Assembly (NCBI GenBank): GCA_050943935.1
Contig: JBMNQC010000004.1
Span: forward strand, 62,001-126,000
Source: Heteroscillospira sp050943935
GTDB taxonomy: Bacteria; Bacillota; Clostridia; Oscillospirales; Oscillospiraceae
Reading direction: 5' to 3'
Length of the DNA stretch: 64,000 nucleotides
In this document: positions 16,486-25,100 of the stretch, piece by piece
Layout of the letters: each line of letters begins with the position of its first letter
How positions within the stretch are numbered: position 1 is the first letter of the stretch
Notes under the pieces: model-generated
The model's input: the letters and a program-made list of their open reading frames with translations, nothing else
Told to the model about the DNA's origin: nothing
Database searches by the model: none
Made by a program: the position numbers and the translations under genes

Positions 16486-18348
16486 ATGAGCAAAATTGCC
16501 TTTATAGTACCCTTTCAGGAGATGGAGCAGCAGATACGCAGAGCCTGGGAAATAAGTGAAAACGAGTCTCTGGAGGCAAACCTCTATCCCGACCACCAAT
16601 TTGAATACACCGTACAGGCGGCAACGCTCAGCGCCGGCAGCCCCCCGCCCGACATAGATGCCGATGTTATTGTAGCCCGCGGCGCAACGGCGCTTGGGCT
16701 GAAGCGCCTGTATATGCATCAGGACAAGCATGTTGTGGAAATACCCGTAACCGCCGCCGACCTGGTATCCACCATACGCCGCGCCATTAAACGCTGGGGC
16801 AATCTGCCCATAGCCGTAACCGGTACTTTCAACATGACCTACGGCTCCAGCGGCGTTAACCGCGCCAACCGCTACAATGTGCAGGTATATCACTCCGACC
16901 GGGTGGACGACCGCAGTTACGAGGAGATGGTGCTTCGCGCCCAGGCAGACGGCTGCAGGATAATCATAGGCGGTATGCATACCACCGCATACGCCCGCTC
17001 TCTGGGGCTGTACGGCGAAAGGCTGAGCACCTCCATAGAGAGCTTCCTGCAGGCCATATCCGCCGCCAAGTCCGCAGCGGTCATAGCGGAAAAGGAGAGG
17101 CAGCGCTCCGCTCTGTACCAGGCGATAATCACCCACACCTACAGCGGAATACTGTCCTACACGGAGGATAACCAGGTAATAGTAATGAACAGCGCCGCCC
17201 GGCTGCTGCTGGGCCTCCGTGACGAACGTCCGGGAAAAGCCCTGAACGAGCTGCTCTCTCCCGGTGCATTCCGTCGGCTGCTTCTGCATCCGGGAGTTTT
17301 TAAGGACAAGATAACCGAGTACCAGGGCAGCACGCTGGTTGTCAGCAAAGCCCGTATACCCCTGGGCGGCAGCGAGAACGGCTATCTGGCCACATTCCAG
17401 GACGCCGCGGCTTTTGTGCAGTATCTTAACGACGAGCTGTCCGGCAGCTTTTCCGTAGCCCATGTGGCGGATATGAGCTTTTCGGACCTTGTCGCCGCCT
17501 CATCCTCCCTGCGCGGCGCCATAAGCGACGCCCGGCGTCTGGCCGCCTCGGACAAGAACATCCTCATAACCGGTGAAACCGGCACGGGAAAAAGCGCTTT
17601 CGCCCAGGCCATACATAACGCCCGTCCCCACACCGGCCTGTTTCTTCGCGTGGACTGCGCCACCCTCAATCGCGAAAAGCTAATGGGTATATCAGGGCAG
17701 CCCGGTGTGCTGGAGCTTGCCAACAACGGCACTCTGTATCTGCGCCAGGTAGGCTCCCTGTCTCCCCAGATGCAGGAGCTGCTTCGGGAGATACTGAGCG
17801 GCTCCGGAGCGCTCCTGTCTCCTGACGGTAAAACCGTACCTCTGAAGCTGCATATCATCAGCTCCACATCCCGGGACCTTGCGGCAATGACGCGGGCGGG
17901 GACCTTCAGTCCGGAGCTGTATTATCTGCTGAGCACTCTTGTTCTGGAGCTTACTCCCCTGCGCAGCCGTACGGAGGATATAGTTCCGCTTATGGAGCAC
18001 AGTCTTAGCCGGCGTCTGGGCAGGCCGCCCAGGTTCCGCCCCGCAGTCCGGGAGCTGCTGGAAAAGCACCCCTGGTACGGCAATATGCACGAGCTTTTAA
18101 ACTGCTGTGAACGTCTGTGCACTCTGGACAGAGACGGAGCCTTCACCGAGAGCGACATACTGGAAAACGTGCTGAGGGAAAGCCTGCCCGAGCCGGAGGG
18201 CGATGACCTTGAGGGCCGCCTGGAAAAGCGCCGCATACTGGACGCTCTGGCAAAGCACGGCATGAGCCGCACCGATGCCGCCGCAGCCCTGGGCATGAGC
18301 CGGACGACACTATGGCGCAAACTGAAAAAATACGGCATAACAGAATAA
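16486..18348 (+). CDS. PrpR_N-PAS-pseudoAAA+-Fis regulator lacking catalytic residues
   Basis: The 620-residue protein has the layout of a sigma-54 activator: a PrpR_N sensor (about 5-190), a PAS-like domain (about 205-310), an AAA+ domain (about 340-545) and a Fis-type HTH (about 575-618). Walker A is intact (GETGTGKS, 363-370). The GAFTGA loop is deleted (NREKLMGISGQPGVLEL reads straight across), Walker B has RQ where DE is expected (TLYLRQVG, 416-423), the arginine-finger segment reads FSPELYYLL instead of FR-DLYYRL, and the sensor II arginine is His (WYGNMHEL). By family knowledge it cannot remodel sigma-54 polymerase. It may be a ligand-sensing repressor or activator at sigma-70 promoters. 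Confidence 0.85.
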   Translation: MSKIAFIVPFQEMEQQIRRAWEISENESLEANLYPDHQFEYTVQAATLSAGSPPPDIDADVIVARGATALGLKRLYMHQDKHVVEIPVTAADLVSTIRRAIKRWGNLPIAVTGTFNMTYGSSGVNRANRYNVQVYHSDRVDDRSYEEMVLRAQADGCRIIIGGMHTTAYARSLGLYGERLSTSIESFLQAISAAKSAAVIAEKERQRSALYQAIITHTYSGILSYTEDNQVIVMNSAARLLLGLRDERPGKALNELLSPGAFRRLLLHPGVFKDKITEYQGSTLVVSKARIPLGGSENGYLATFQDAAAFVQYLNDELSGSFSVAHVADMSFSDLVAASSSLRGAISDARRLAASDKNILITGETGTGKSAFAQAIHNARPHTGLFLRVDCATLNREKLMGISGQPGVLELANNGTLYLRQVGSLSPQMQELLREILSGSGALLSPDGKTVPLKLHIISSTSRDLAAMTRAGTFSPELYYLLSTLVLELTPLRSRTEDIVPLMEHSLSRRLGRPPRFRPAVRELLEKHPWYGNMHELLNCCERLCTLDRDGAFTESDILENVLRESLPEPEGDDLEGRLEKRRILDALAKHGMSRTDAAAALGMSRTTLWRKLKKYGITE

Positions 18349-18351
18349 TAT

Positions 18352-18383
18352 AACAGCTCTGAGCGTTTGCTCAGAGCTGTTTA
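18352..18383. terminator. Bidirectional terminator between convergent genes
   Basis: A 13-bp perfect stem (18352-18364 with 18369-18381, loop GTTT). It begins just after the PrpR-like gene and overlaps the last codons of the minus-strand gene ending at 18371. Confidence 0.75.
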
Positions 18384-18577
18384 AATTCAGGGGAATAATC
18401 CCGCTCGTATACATTTTTACTCCAGTTCAGGCGTACTAAAGGGGCTTCTGACGGTGTCTGGAGCTGTGCCGCGGCAGTATAAAGCTCCAAAAAGCTGCAT
18501 ACAAGCAGCAGCAAAACCAGCAGGCCGCTCATTCTACGGCGAAGCGCCATTCTCCGTCTGTAACTTCGATAGGACAT
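18371..18577 (-). CDS. Small basic single-span membrane protein
   Basis: The 68-residue protein starts with an Arg/Tyr-rich stretch (MSYRSYRRRMALRRRM), has one hydrophobic span (about 18-38) and an outside tail. It is not recognised. GGAGGGAGAG is placed directly before ATG 18577, which decides that start over 18610. It lies downstream of and in the same direction as the second two-component operon and may be its last member. Confidence 0.5.
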   Translation of the reverse strand: MSYRSYRRRMALRRRMSGLLVLLLLVCSFLELYTAAAQLQTPSEAPLVRLNWSKNVYERDYSPEFKQL

Positions 18578-18655
18578 ACTCTCTCCCTCCCTGCACAGAC
18601 AGGATAACACCGCCGTGTATCGGAAAGGGCTCTTAATTGCTTCAAACTTGCATCA

Positions 18656-19390
18656 TTACCACTCCGCCGCCGTCTCCGGAGCGGCCGTCACGCTGAGCAC
18701 GCTGTCGGGCGTCCAGCCGAAATCCCATTCCGTGCTGAAGATACTGAAGTATGCCTCCACATCATTTTCCCCCAGAACGGCGACCTCCTTCCCGCTCCGC
18801 CACCAGCTTCCGCCGCTGCTGACCTGCCCGGTGAGCGCATTGTATATCCTGTCCACATCGGGGAAGTCCGCCTCCTTCTTTTCGCCGTCTACTGTGCCCA
18901 TATAAAAGCCGTATACGGAGCCGGTGTCCACATCCAGTATGAACTGACAGTTGTACTCCGCGCCCGCCAGCTCCACCCCCCACACGCGCAGGCTCAGAGC
19001 CGGTTTTCTCTTGTCTGTGACGACGGCTATTATACCTTCCTTTATCTCCAACTCCGGCTTTTCCCAATTAAGCGTGCCGCATATCTCCGCCAGCTTTTTA
19101 TCCACAACATCCTGCACCAGGCCGCGATTCCACAGCTCGGAGCCTATAAGGGCCTGCTGGGCCATGGTCATATTCTCCTCCATGCCGTCATAGTTCATAA
19201 GTATTTCCAGCTTCTCCGCAGTAGAATATGGCTCCTGCTGTACGCTGAGGTTATATGGCAGGGGCTCCTGCCGCACATGGTTCAGACGGTTCAGATCCCC
19301 CAGGCGCAGGGCGGCTATGGGCAGTCCCACGGCGCACAGGAGCAGCAGCCCCGCCAAAATATATGGCGTGGGAATTTTTCGCTTATTCAT
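18656..19390 (-). CDS. Membrane-anchored protein coupled to a histidine kinase
   Basis: The 244-residue protein has an N-terminal membrane span (about 10-28) and an extracytoplasmic domain with no recognised family. The segment FILDVDTGSVYGFYMG suggests a PepSY-like or YycI-like fold, but this is a guess. The start ATG lies inside the end of the kinase gene (8-base overlap, ATGAATAA), so its translation is coupled to the kinase. By position it is a candidate accessory or modulator of that sensor. Confidence 0.65.
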   Translation of the reverse strand: MNKRKIPTPYILAGLLLLCAVGLPIAALRLGDLNRLNHVRQEPLPYNLSVQQEPYSTAEKLEILMNYDGMEENMTMAQQALIGSELWNRGLVQDVVDKKLAEICGTLNWEKPELEIKEGIIAVVTDKRKPALSLRVWGVELAGAEYNCQFILDVDTGSVYGFYMGTVDGEKKEADFPDVDRIYNALTGQVSSGGSWWRSGKEVAVLGENDVEAYFSIFSTEWDFGWTPDSVLSVTAAPETAAEW

Positions 19391-20834
19391 GGACCGCTCC
19401 CCCTTTCAGCGTAATAATGGCCGCGGTACCCTGACCGGGCGCACTCTCAAAGCGCATCTGCGCCCCATGCAGGTGCACTATCTCGGCGCAGATGCTCAGG
19501 CCCAGACCGGCGCCGCCCTGGGCGCGGGCCCGGGACTTATCCACCATGTAAAAGGCCTCGGTTATCCGCTTCAGGTCCTCCGGCTCCATGCCCTTGCCGT
19601 TGTCGCGCACCCGTATCTCATAGCCCTCGGGCACAACTCTGCCCGTGATGCTCACACGCCCCTTATCTCCGTCTATGGCCTTCCGGGCGTTGTCCAGCAG
19701 GTTCATGCACACGGTTTTCATAAGGTCCGGCTCGATGCGCATAAGGCCGTCCTCAGCCTGGGCATGGAAATCTATACCCTCCCGGATAAACACAGGCGTC
19801 ATGGCTATGCGCAGAGAGTCGAAAAAGTCAAAAGCGTATATATCCCTGGTTTTTATGGCGTCCCGCTTCAGAATAATAAGGTTCAGCAGCTTCATGCTCA
19901 TAGCCTCCAGCCGCTTGCCCTCTGTGAATATATAGTTGGCCGACAACACCACCTGCTCATTGGTAAGCTGCTTGCTGCGCAGCATGTCCGCGTAACCTAT
20001 CATGGCCGTCAGCGGCGTTTTCAGCTCATGGGCAAAGCTGCCTATAAAGCGCTCCTGCCGCCGGGTAGCCTCCCGCAGCTCCTCTATATTCTGCTCCAGC
20101 CGCTCGGCCATGGTGTTGAAGTCCCGGGACAGGTCGGAGAGCTCGTCGCTGCCCGTGACCGCCACACGTCGGTCCAGGTGTCCCTCGGCCATGGACATGG
20201 CGGCCCGTGAGAGGCGGCGTATAGGGCGGGTCAGCCATTGCGATGCGAAAAAAATCACCACTCCGCCCACCAGAGTCATGGCCAGCATCAGCAGCACAAA
20301 AGTCTGTATCTGTCTTGAACGGCTGGCAAACAGAAAGTCAATATCACGGAAGCACTCCACATACAGCACGGTATCATATACCGTTATGGGGCTGGCAACG
20401 TGAATATATGTGCCGCCGCCAGGCTCCGGCTGTATCTCATACCCCCGGTTGCCGGGCTCCAGCCGGGTGATAAGCCCTGTCATGGCGCTCACTCCGGAGT
20501 TGTTGAAAAGCTCCCGTCCGTCGGCGGCGGAGAGGCGGTAGTTCAGCACGTCGCCGGCGGAGCTTATTGTCAAGCTCTCGGCCATGCTTCCTGCGGCGGA
20601 GGCCACATTTTCCTCCGTGCGGCTGCCCAGGGAGTCCACCAGCACGGCAAAGCCCTCGTCGCGGAAGTTTGCGGCGAGGGTGTAGGCCAGTATATCCGCC
20701 TCATCATAGGCGGCCTCCGTCTCCCGCTCCAGAGTGGAGCGAAAGCCCAGGTCTATGAGGCAGTAGCCGCCTATTGCCAGAAACAGGCAGGCTATCAGCA
20801 TGGTGCTGAAAAATATCTTCCAAAAAAATCGCAA
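19383..20834 (-). CDS. Membrane sensor histidine kinase (HAMP, HisKA, HATPase_c)
   Basis: The 483-residue kinase has a first span (about 8-28), an extracytoplasmic sensor (about 30-176), a second span (about 178-198), HAMP, a HisKA domain with His269 in FAHELKTPLT, and an HATPase domain (NLLDNARKAI, DNGKGMEPED, GAGLGLSIC). The start is TTG 20834; GGAGGTC overlaps the end of the response regulator gene and the gap is three bases. Regulator, kinase and a membrane protein form one operon. Confidence 0.92.
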   Translation of the reverse strand: MRFFWKIFFSTMLIACLFLAIGGYCLIDLGFRSTLERETEAAYDEADILAYTLAANFRDEGFAVLVDSLGSRTEENVASAAGSMAESLTISSAGDVLNYRLSAADGRELFNNSGVSAMTGLITRLEPGNRGYEIQPEPGGGTYIHVASPITVYDTVLYVECFRDIDFLFASRSRQIQTFVLLMLAMTLVGGVVIFFASQWLTRPIRRLSRAAMSMAEGHLDRRVAVTGSDELSDLSRDFNTMAERLEQNIEELREATRRQERFIGSFAHELKTPLTAMIGYADMLRSKQLTNEQVVLSANYIFTEGKRLEAMSMKLLNLIILKRDAIKTRDIYAFDFFDSLRIAMTPVFIREGIDFHAQAEDGLMRIEPDLMKTVCMNLLDNARKAIDGDKGRVSITGRVVPEGYEIRVRDNGKGMEPEDLKRITEAFYMVDKSRARAQGGAGLGLSICAEIVHLHGAQMRFESAPGQGTAAIITLKGGAVHE

Positions 20835-20837
20835 GGC

Positions 20838-21491
20838 TCAGACCTCCAGCCTGTAACCGATTTTGTATACCGCCACTATTTTGTCCTCCAGCCCCAGTTT
20901 CTTGCGCATACGCTGGACATGAAGGTCCACCGTGCGGGAGTCGCCCAGGTATTCGTCGCCCCAGACCCGCTCGTATATCATATCCCGGAACAGGGCGATG
21001 TTCTTGTTGCGCACAAAGAGCAGGAGCAGCTCATACTCCTTCACCGTGAGGCTCACGGGCACTCCGGCCTTTTTCACCACCCGGGACATGGTGTCTATCT
21101 CCAGGTCAAACAGGGTGAGCACCCTGTCGTTGCGGTGGTAGCGGCGCAGCACCGCCTCCACCCGGGCCAGCAGCTCTATTATCTCAAAGGGCTTGGTGAT
21201 GTAGTCCTCAGCCCCCAGCTTCAGCCCCTTCACCCGCTCTGTCACCTCGCCCCGGGCGGTGAGGAAGATAACCGGTATCTCCATGGGGCGTATATACTCC
21301 ATAAGCTCATAGCCGTTGAGCTTGGGCAGCATAACGTCCAGCAGCACCAGGTCGAAGCTCTCCTTTTCCAGCAGGTCTGCCGCCGCCATGCCGTCGAAGG
21401 CGCAGACACAGCGGTAGCCCGCGTCGGTAAGATTCAGCCGTATAAGGTCGGATATGGGCTTTTCGTCCTCAACAATGAGTATGCTGTTCAT
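20838..21491 (-). CDS. OmpR/PhoB-family response regulator
   Basis: The 217-residue regulator has a receiver domain (VEDE at 7-10, phosphoacceptor Asp52 in LLDVMLPK, LTAR, TKPF) and a C-terminal winged helix (VSLTVKEYELLLLFVRNK; SRTVDLHVQRMRKKLG). ATG 21491 follows TTGGAGGAAGCC; the TTG at 21503 is part of that site. Three 11-bp direct repeats lie 30-62 bases upstream and are good candidates for autoregulatory binding. The kinase gene follows after three bases. Confidence 0.92.
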   Translation of the reverse strand: MNSILIVEDEKPISDLIRLNLTDAGYRCVCAFDGMAAADLLEKESFDLVLLDVMLPKLNGYELMEYIRPMEIPVIFLTARGEVTERVKGLKLGAEDYITKPFEIIELLARVEAVLRRYHRNDRVLTLFDLEIDTMSRVVKKAGVPVSLTVKEYELLLLFVRNKNIALFRDMIYERVWGDEYLGDSRTVDLHVQRMRKKLGLEDKIVAVYKIGYRLEV

Positions 21492-21520
21492 GGCTTCCTC
21501 CAATTTTGTCGTGTTGCTGT

Positions 21521-21553
21521 AAGTTTACATCACAGTTGCATCGTATTTGTATC
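21521..21553 (-). promoter_or_regulatory. Three 11-bp direct repeats upstream of the response regulator
   Basis: Plus-strand copies AAGTTTACATC (21521-21531), ACAGTTGCATC (21532-21542) and GTATTTGTATC (21543-21553) share the core KTTRYATC with exact 11-bp spacing. A degraded fourth copy may precede them. The 11-bp period is that used by PhoB/OmpR-family dimers, so binding by the adjacent regulator is inferred. Confidence 0.55.
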
Positions 21554-22017
21554 ATTACTATACCCCATTTGGGACTCCTTGGAAAGGTCTAAAGGCGTTT
21601 TTTGCTTATATGCAGGAAATTTCGTATTTATCCGTCATTTTAGCAGTGCCTGTCGCCGTTTCTTGCATAAGGTCGGTTTTTGTGTTGTTATGTAAACTAT
21701 TTTCCTTGTTTCAGCAATGACCATACTATGTTACATGATTTTACATTTTATGTATATTCTACACTTTTTCTTGAGTTATCAGCTTTTACAGCTATGTTGA
21801 AAACTCTGTTGATAATGTTGATAACTTTCTGAAAACCACCTGAGAGCTTCTGTTTTATGTAAAACTCCCGCAACTGTTGTTACCCACAAAAAAGCCTCTG
21901 TTTGCGGGATTTTTCCTGAGAACATATTCCGCCGCACAATGCAGGAGCGCCTGCAATATACATATAGTAATCACTCTTGTCCTTAAAACGCGGCTTGACA
22001 ACAGCAAAGCTGTATAG
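21554..22017. other. AT-rich intergenic region without a gene
   Basis: I see no credible coding region. It holds several TTTACAT/ATGTAAA words (for example near 21690, 21735 and 21855) and short imperfect repeats, so it may be regulatory. The tRNA-Thr promoter starts at its right end. Confidence 0.6.
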
Positions 22018-22023
22018 TATTAT
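21995..22023 (+). promoter_or_regulatory. Sigma-A promoter of the tRNA-Thr gene
   Basis: TTGACA (21995-22000) and TATTAT (22018-22023) are separated by 17 bases and lie 25 bases before the tRNA. Confidence 0.7.
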
Positions 22024-22048
22024 AATTCAGGTAAAGTTTTCTCTCTGT

Positions 22049-22124
22049 GCTGGTATAGCTCAGTCGGTAGAGCAGCTGATTCGTAATCAGCAGGTCGTGT
22101 GTTCGAGTCACATTACCAGCTCCA
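22049..22124 (+). tRNA. tRNA-Thr (CGT)
   Basis: A complete cloverleaf: the 7-bp acceptor stem GCTGGTA pairs with TACCAGC, the anticodon stem GCTGA/TCAGC encloses TTCGTAA (anticodon CGT, reading ACG), GTTCGAGTC forms the T-arm, and CCA is encoded. Confidence 0.95.
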
Positions 22125-22127
22125 AAT

Positions 22128-22166
22128 AAAAGGGAAGCCGCGTATATGCGTGGCTTCCCTTTTATT
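22128..22166. terminator. Terminator shared by tRNA-Thr and the SLH phosphoesterase gene
   Basis: A 12-bp perfect stem (22128-22139 with 22152-22163) that extends with G-T pairs through the loop and is followed by TTTT on the plus strand. Confidence 0.8.
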
Positions 22167-22183
22167 TTCTATATGCGGCCGCA

Positions 22184-25100
22184 TCAGCCGGCTATTGCGC
22201 GGTACAGGAAAGTGACAATCTGAGCACGGAGGCAGCTGCTGTCGGGACTGAACGTATCGGCACCGGTTCCGGAGCTTATTCCCTGATGTGCCGCCCAAAG
22301 TACAGCATCGGTGTAGTAGGTATTTGCCGCAACATCGGCAAACGGATTTGCGGTGCCTGGCTCAGGAGAGCCCACAGCACGCCACAGGAATGTGACTGCC
22401 TGAGCACGGGTTACCTCAGCATCGGGGTCAAAGGTAAGCTCTGTGCTGCCCTTGGTAATACCCTTTTCCGCTGCCCATAGAACCGCCTTGCAGTAATAGG
22501 CGTCTGCGCTTACATCAGTAAACGGATTTTGGGTTCCGTCAGGCTCGGGGCTTCCCATGGCGCGCCACAGGAATGTGACTGTTTGTGCTCGGGTGCAGGC
22601 GGCATCGGGGCTGAAAGCATCAGCGGCCGTACCGCTGGTCACACCATTCTCAACCGCCCACAGCACAGAAGCATAGTAGTAGTCGTTCTTGTTCACATCC
22701 TTGAAAGGACTGGCCGAAGTCTGTTCTCGCTCGGTAAATACAGCTTCCACGGAGACCTTCGAAGCGGGCATGGTAAAGGTGTATTTTCCGTTTTTCTCAG
22801 TAAGCTCCAACTCGCTGCCGTTCTTGTCGAGCACCTTGATGGACTTCAGCTCATACCCATTGTCAGGCTTTACGCTGATGGTAACGGTATCTCCCTTGTC
22901 GGCACGCCTGGGGCTGACGGTTACGGTTCCATGGGAGCTTTGCTCCGTACTGATGGGATATCCGCTGGCTGAACTGCCGCCCGTGCCGGAACCGCCATTA
23001 TCAGCCTTAACGGAAGCCAGATCATAAACAGCCACAGTACCGCCTACCTCGCAGGCCGCCAGCAGCAGCGCGCCGCCGGTGGGGCTTTGAGAGGCGGGGA
23101 CGAAGGCCAGGCCCTCGGGTGAGTCGTCGGCGCCCACGCCATCCTCATCCACATTCACAAAGTCCCGGGAGTTGATGTAATTGACATAGGAGACCTTGGC
23201 GGGGTTTGTAATGTCATAGACCATAATGCCGCCGATGCGCTCCAGCGTTACAAAGGCATAGGTCCTGCCGTCCACCGTGCCGGTGACTACTGACTCGGGC
23301 TCGGGGCCCTTCTTGCCGGAACGGGAGTCCTTTTCTGTATCGTCATTGGAGCAGTTGAAATAGTCGGGCAGGTAATCGGCGGTTTTGGTTTCAAAGTCGT
23401 TTGTACTGTCAAAGACCTGCTCCAGCCCATTCGCAGTCACCTTAAACATGGTGAAGGAGCGTCCGCCAAAGAGATAATCGGTACCGGCATCCAACCCGTC
23501 ATAATCGCTCACCTTAAACCAGGTGACTTTCTTTGCTATATTAATGTTCCCGCTGGGAGATTGTTTATTTTTAACCTCGTTGCTGTCGCTTTCCGCTTCT
23601 ATGTCCGTTCCGGAGATGTCCTCCAGAGGCCAGGCGCGGGAGTCGCCCTCGTTGGCGGTCAGGATGTAATCCACACCGCCTATGGTGGTCATGGATATGC
23701 CGTCCGGCATCCGGATACCCAGCAGGTTTTCATAGATTTCGGGGGAATACCCATCATCGCCGCCGTTTATGTCCACGGCAATGCTGGAGTAGTCCTCAAA
23801 GCCCACAGAGAAGATTCCCCTGTAGTCGTTGGTATTCAGATCCAGTACTGCAACTGCATTGGCCTCCTGCAGGGTGATGTAGGCTGTGGTGTTGGAGCAG
23901 GCGATGTACTCGGGCTCCAAATCTACTGATGGGGCGGTGTCCTTTTTCAGGACAATATCTGCATCAACCAGGGCCTGGCGGGCATCAGCGGCGTCATACT
24001 TTTCAAATCCGATGGTTTCGGCGGTTCCGCTCTTCACGTCAATAACGGTGACGCTGCCCTTGGGGTCCACCGCATCGGCATAGGTGTAGCCCATGCGTGG
24101 CTCGCCTTCATTAGCGGTGAGAATTTTGGAGCCGTTGGGGGTGAAAGTCACCATATCGGGCTGAACTCCGGTTTCTGCGGCGGTCTGGAACTCCAGAGTA
24201 CCGTCATCCTTGATGGTAAACAGGGCCACACGGCCATTGGCAGCATAGTCTTTCGCCTGAATGGCGGCGGCCAGGGTCTTGCCGTCGGGGGAAACGGCCA
24301 CGGAGGTCATGTCGCCGTATGTGAAGCCCTCGGCACTAACCAGCCCTTTCACGTCGATGGACTCTCCGTCCAGGACGGTCACGGTGGTCTGTCCCTTGGT
24401 CATGCCGCTCATGGGGATGACGGCCAGCTTACCGCTCTGACCATTGATGGCATAGGCGCACTTGTTGCCTGGAGCGTAAGCCACAATCTCCATAACGCCG
24501 CCGTCCTTGTTGGTCTCGCCGCTGCTGTAACGGCCTATGTTTGTCAGCTTCAGGGATGCGGTGCTGTTCTCAAAGCCCAGCGTCTGCCGGACGGGCAGGT
24601 CCTCGCCCCCGGTCAGGACGAAAGCGGCCGTGTTGTCCCCCAGAGGCTCAGCGCTGTCGCCGGGGGTCTGGGTGTCGTGGATCAGAGCTTCTGCGGCATT
24701 TGCCAGCATAGGCAGCATACCGTTAAAACTCGTGGTATCTGATTTCAGCTTGGCTATGATGCCCTCCAGAACCTGTTTCATGGGATTAGCCGCCAGCGCG
24801 GCATCCTCATCGCCCTCATAGTGGAACGACATGCACAAGCTCAGGAATTTTGCCAGAGTAATGTCCTCTGTCAGCCCCTGTTCCGGATTTTTCTCCACCA
24901 GGACATAGTCGGCAAGAGCCGCATCCATACCCATGCCAACCAGCAGCTCGGCAACCTGCCCCTCCAGACCGGTAAGCAGATAGTTGTGGGCATATTCGGG
25001 GAACTTTTCGCCGACTGCGTCGCCGTCAAAAAGCTCGGGAGCGCTGAGGTCGTCTTTGGTCAGACCGGCAACCTCCAGAATGGGGGAGCTTGCATAAGCT

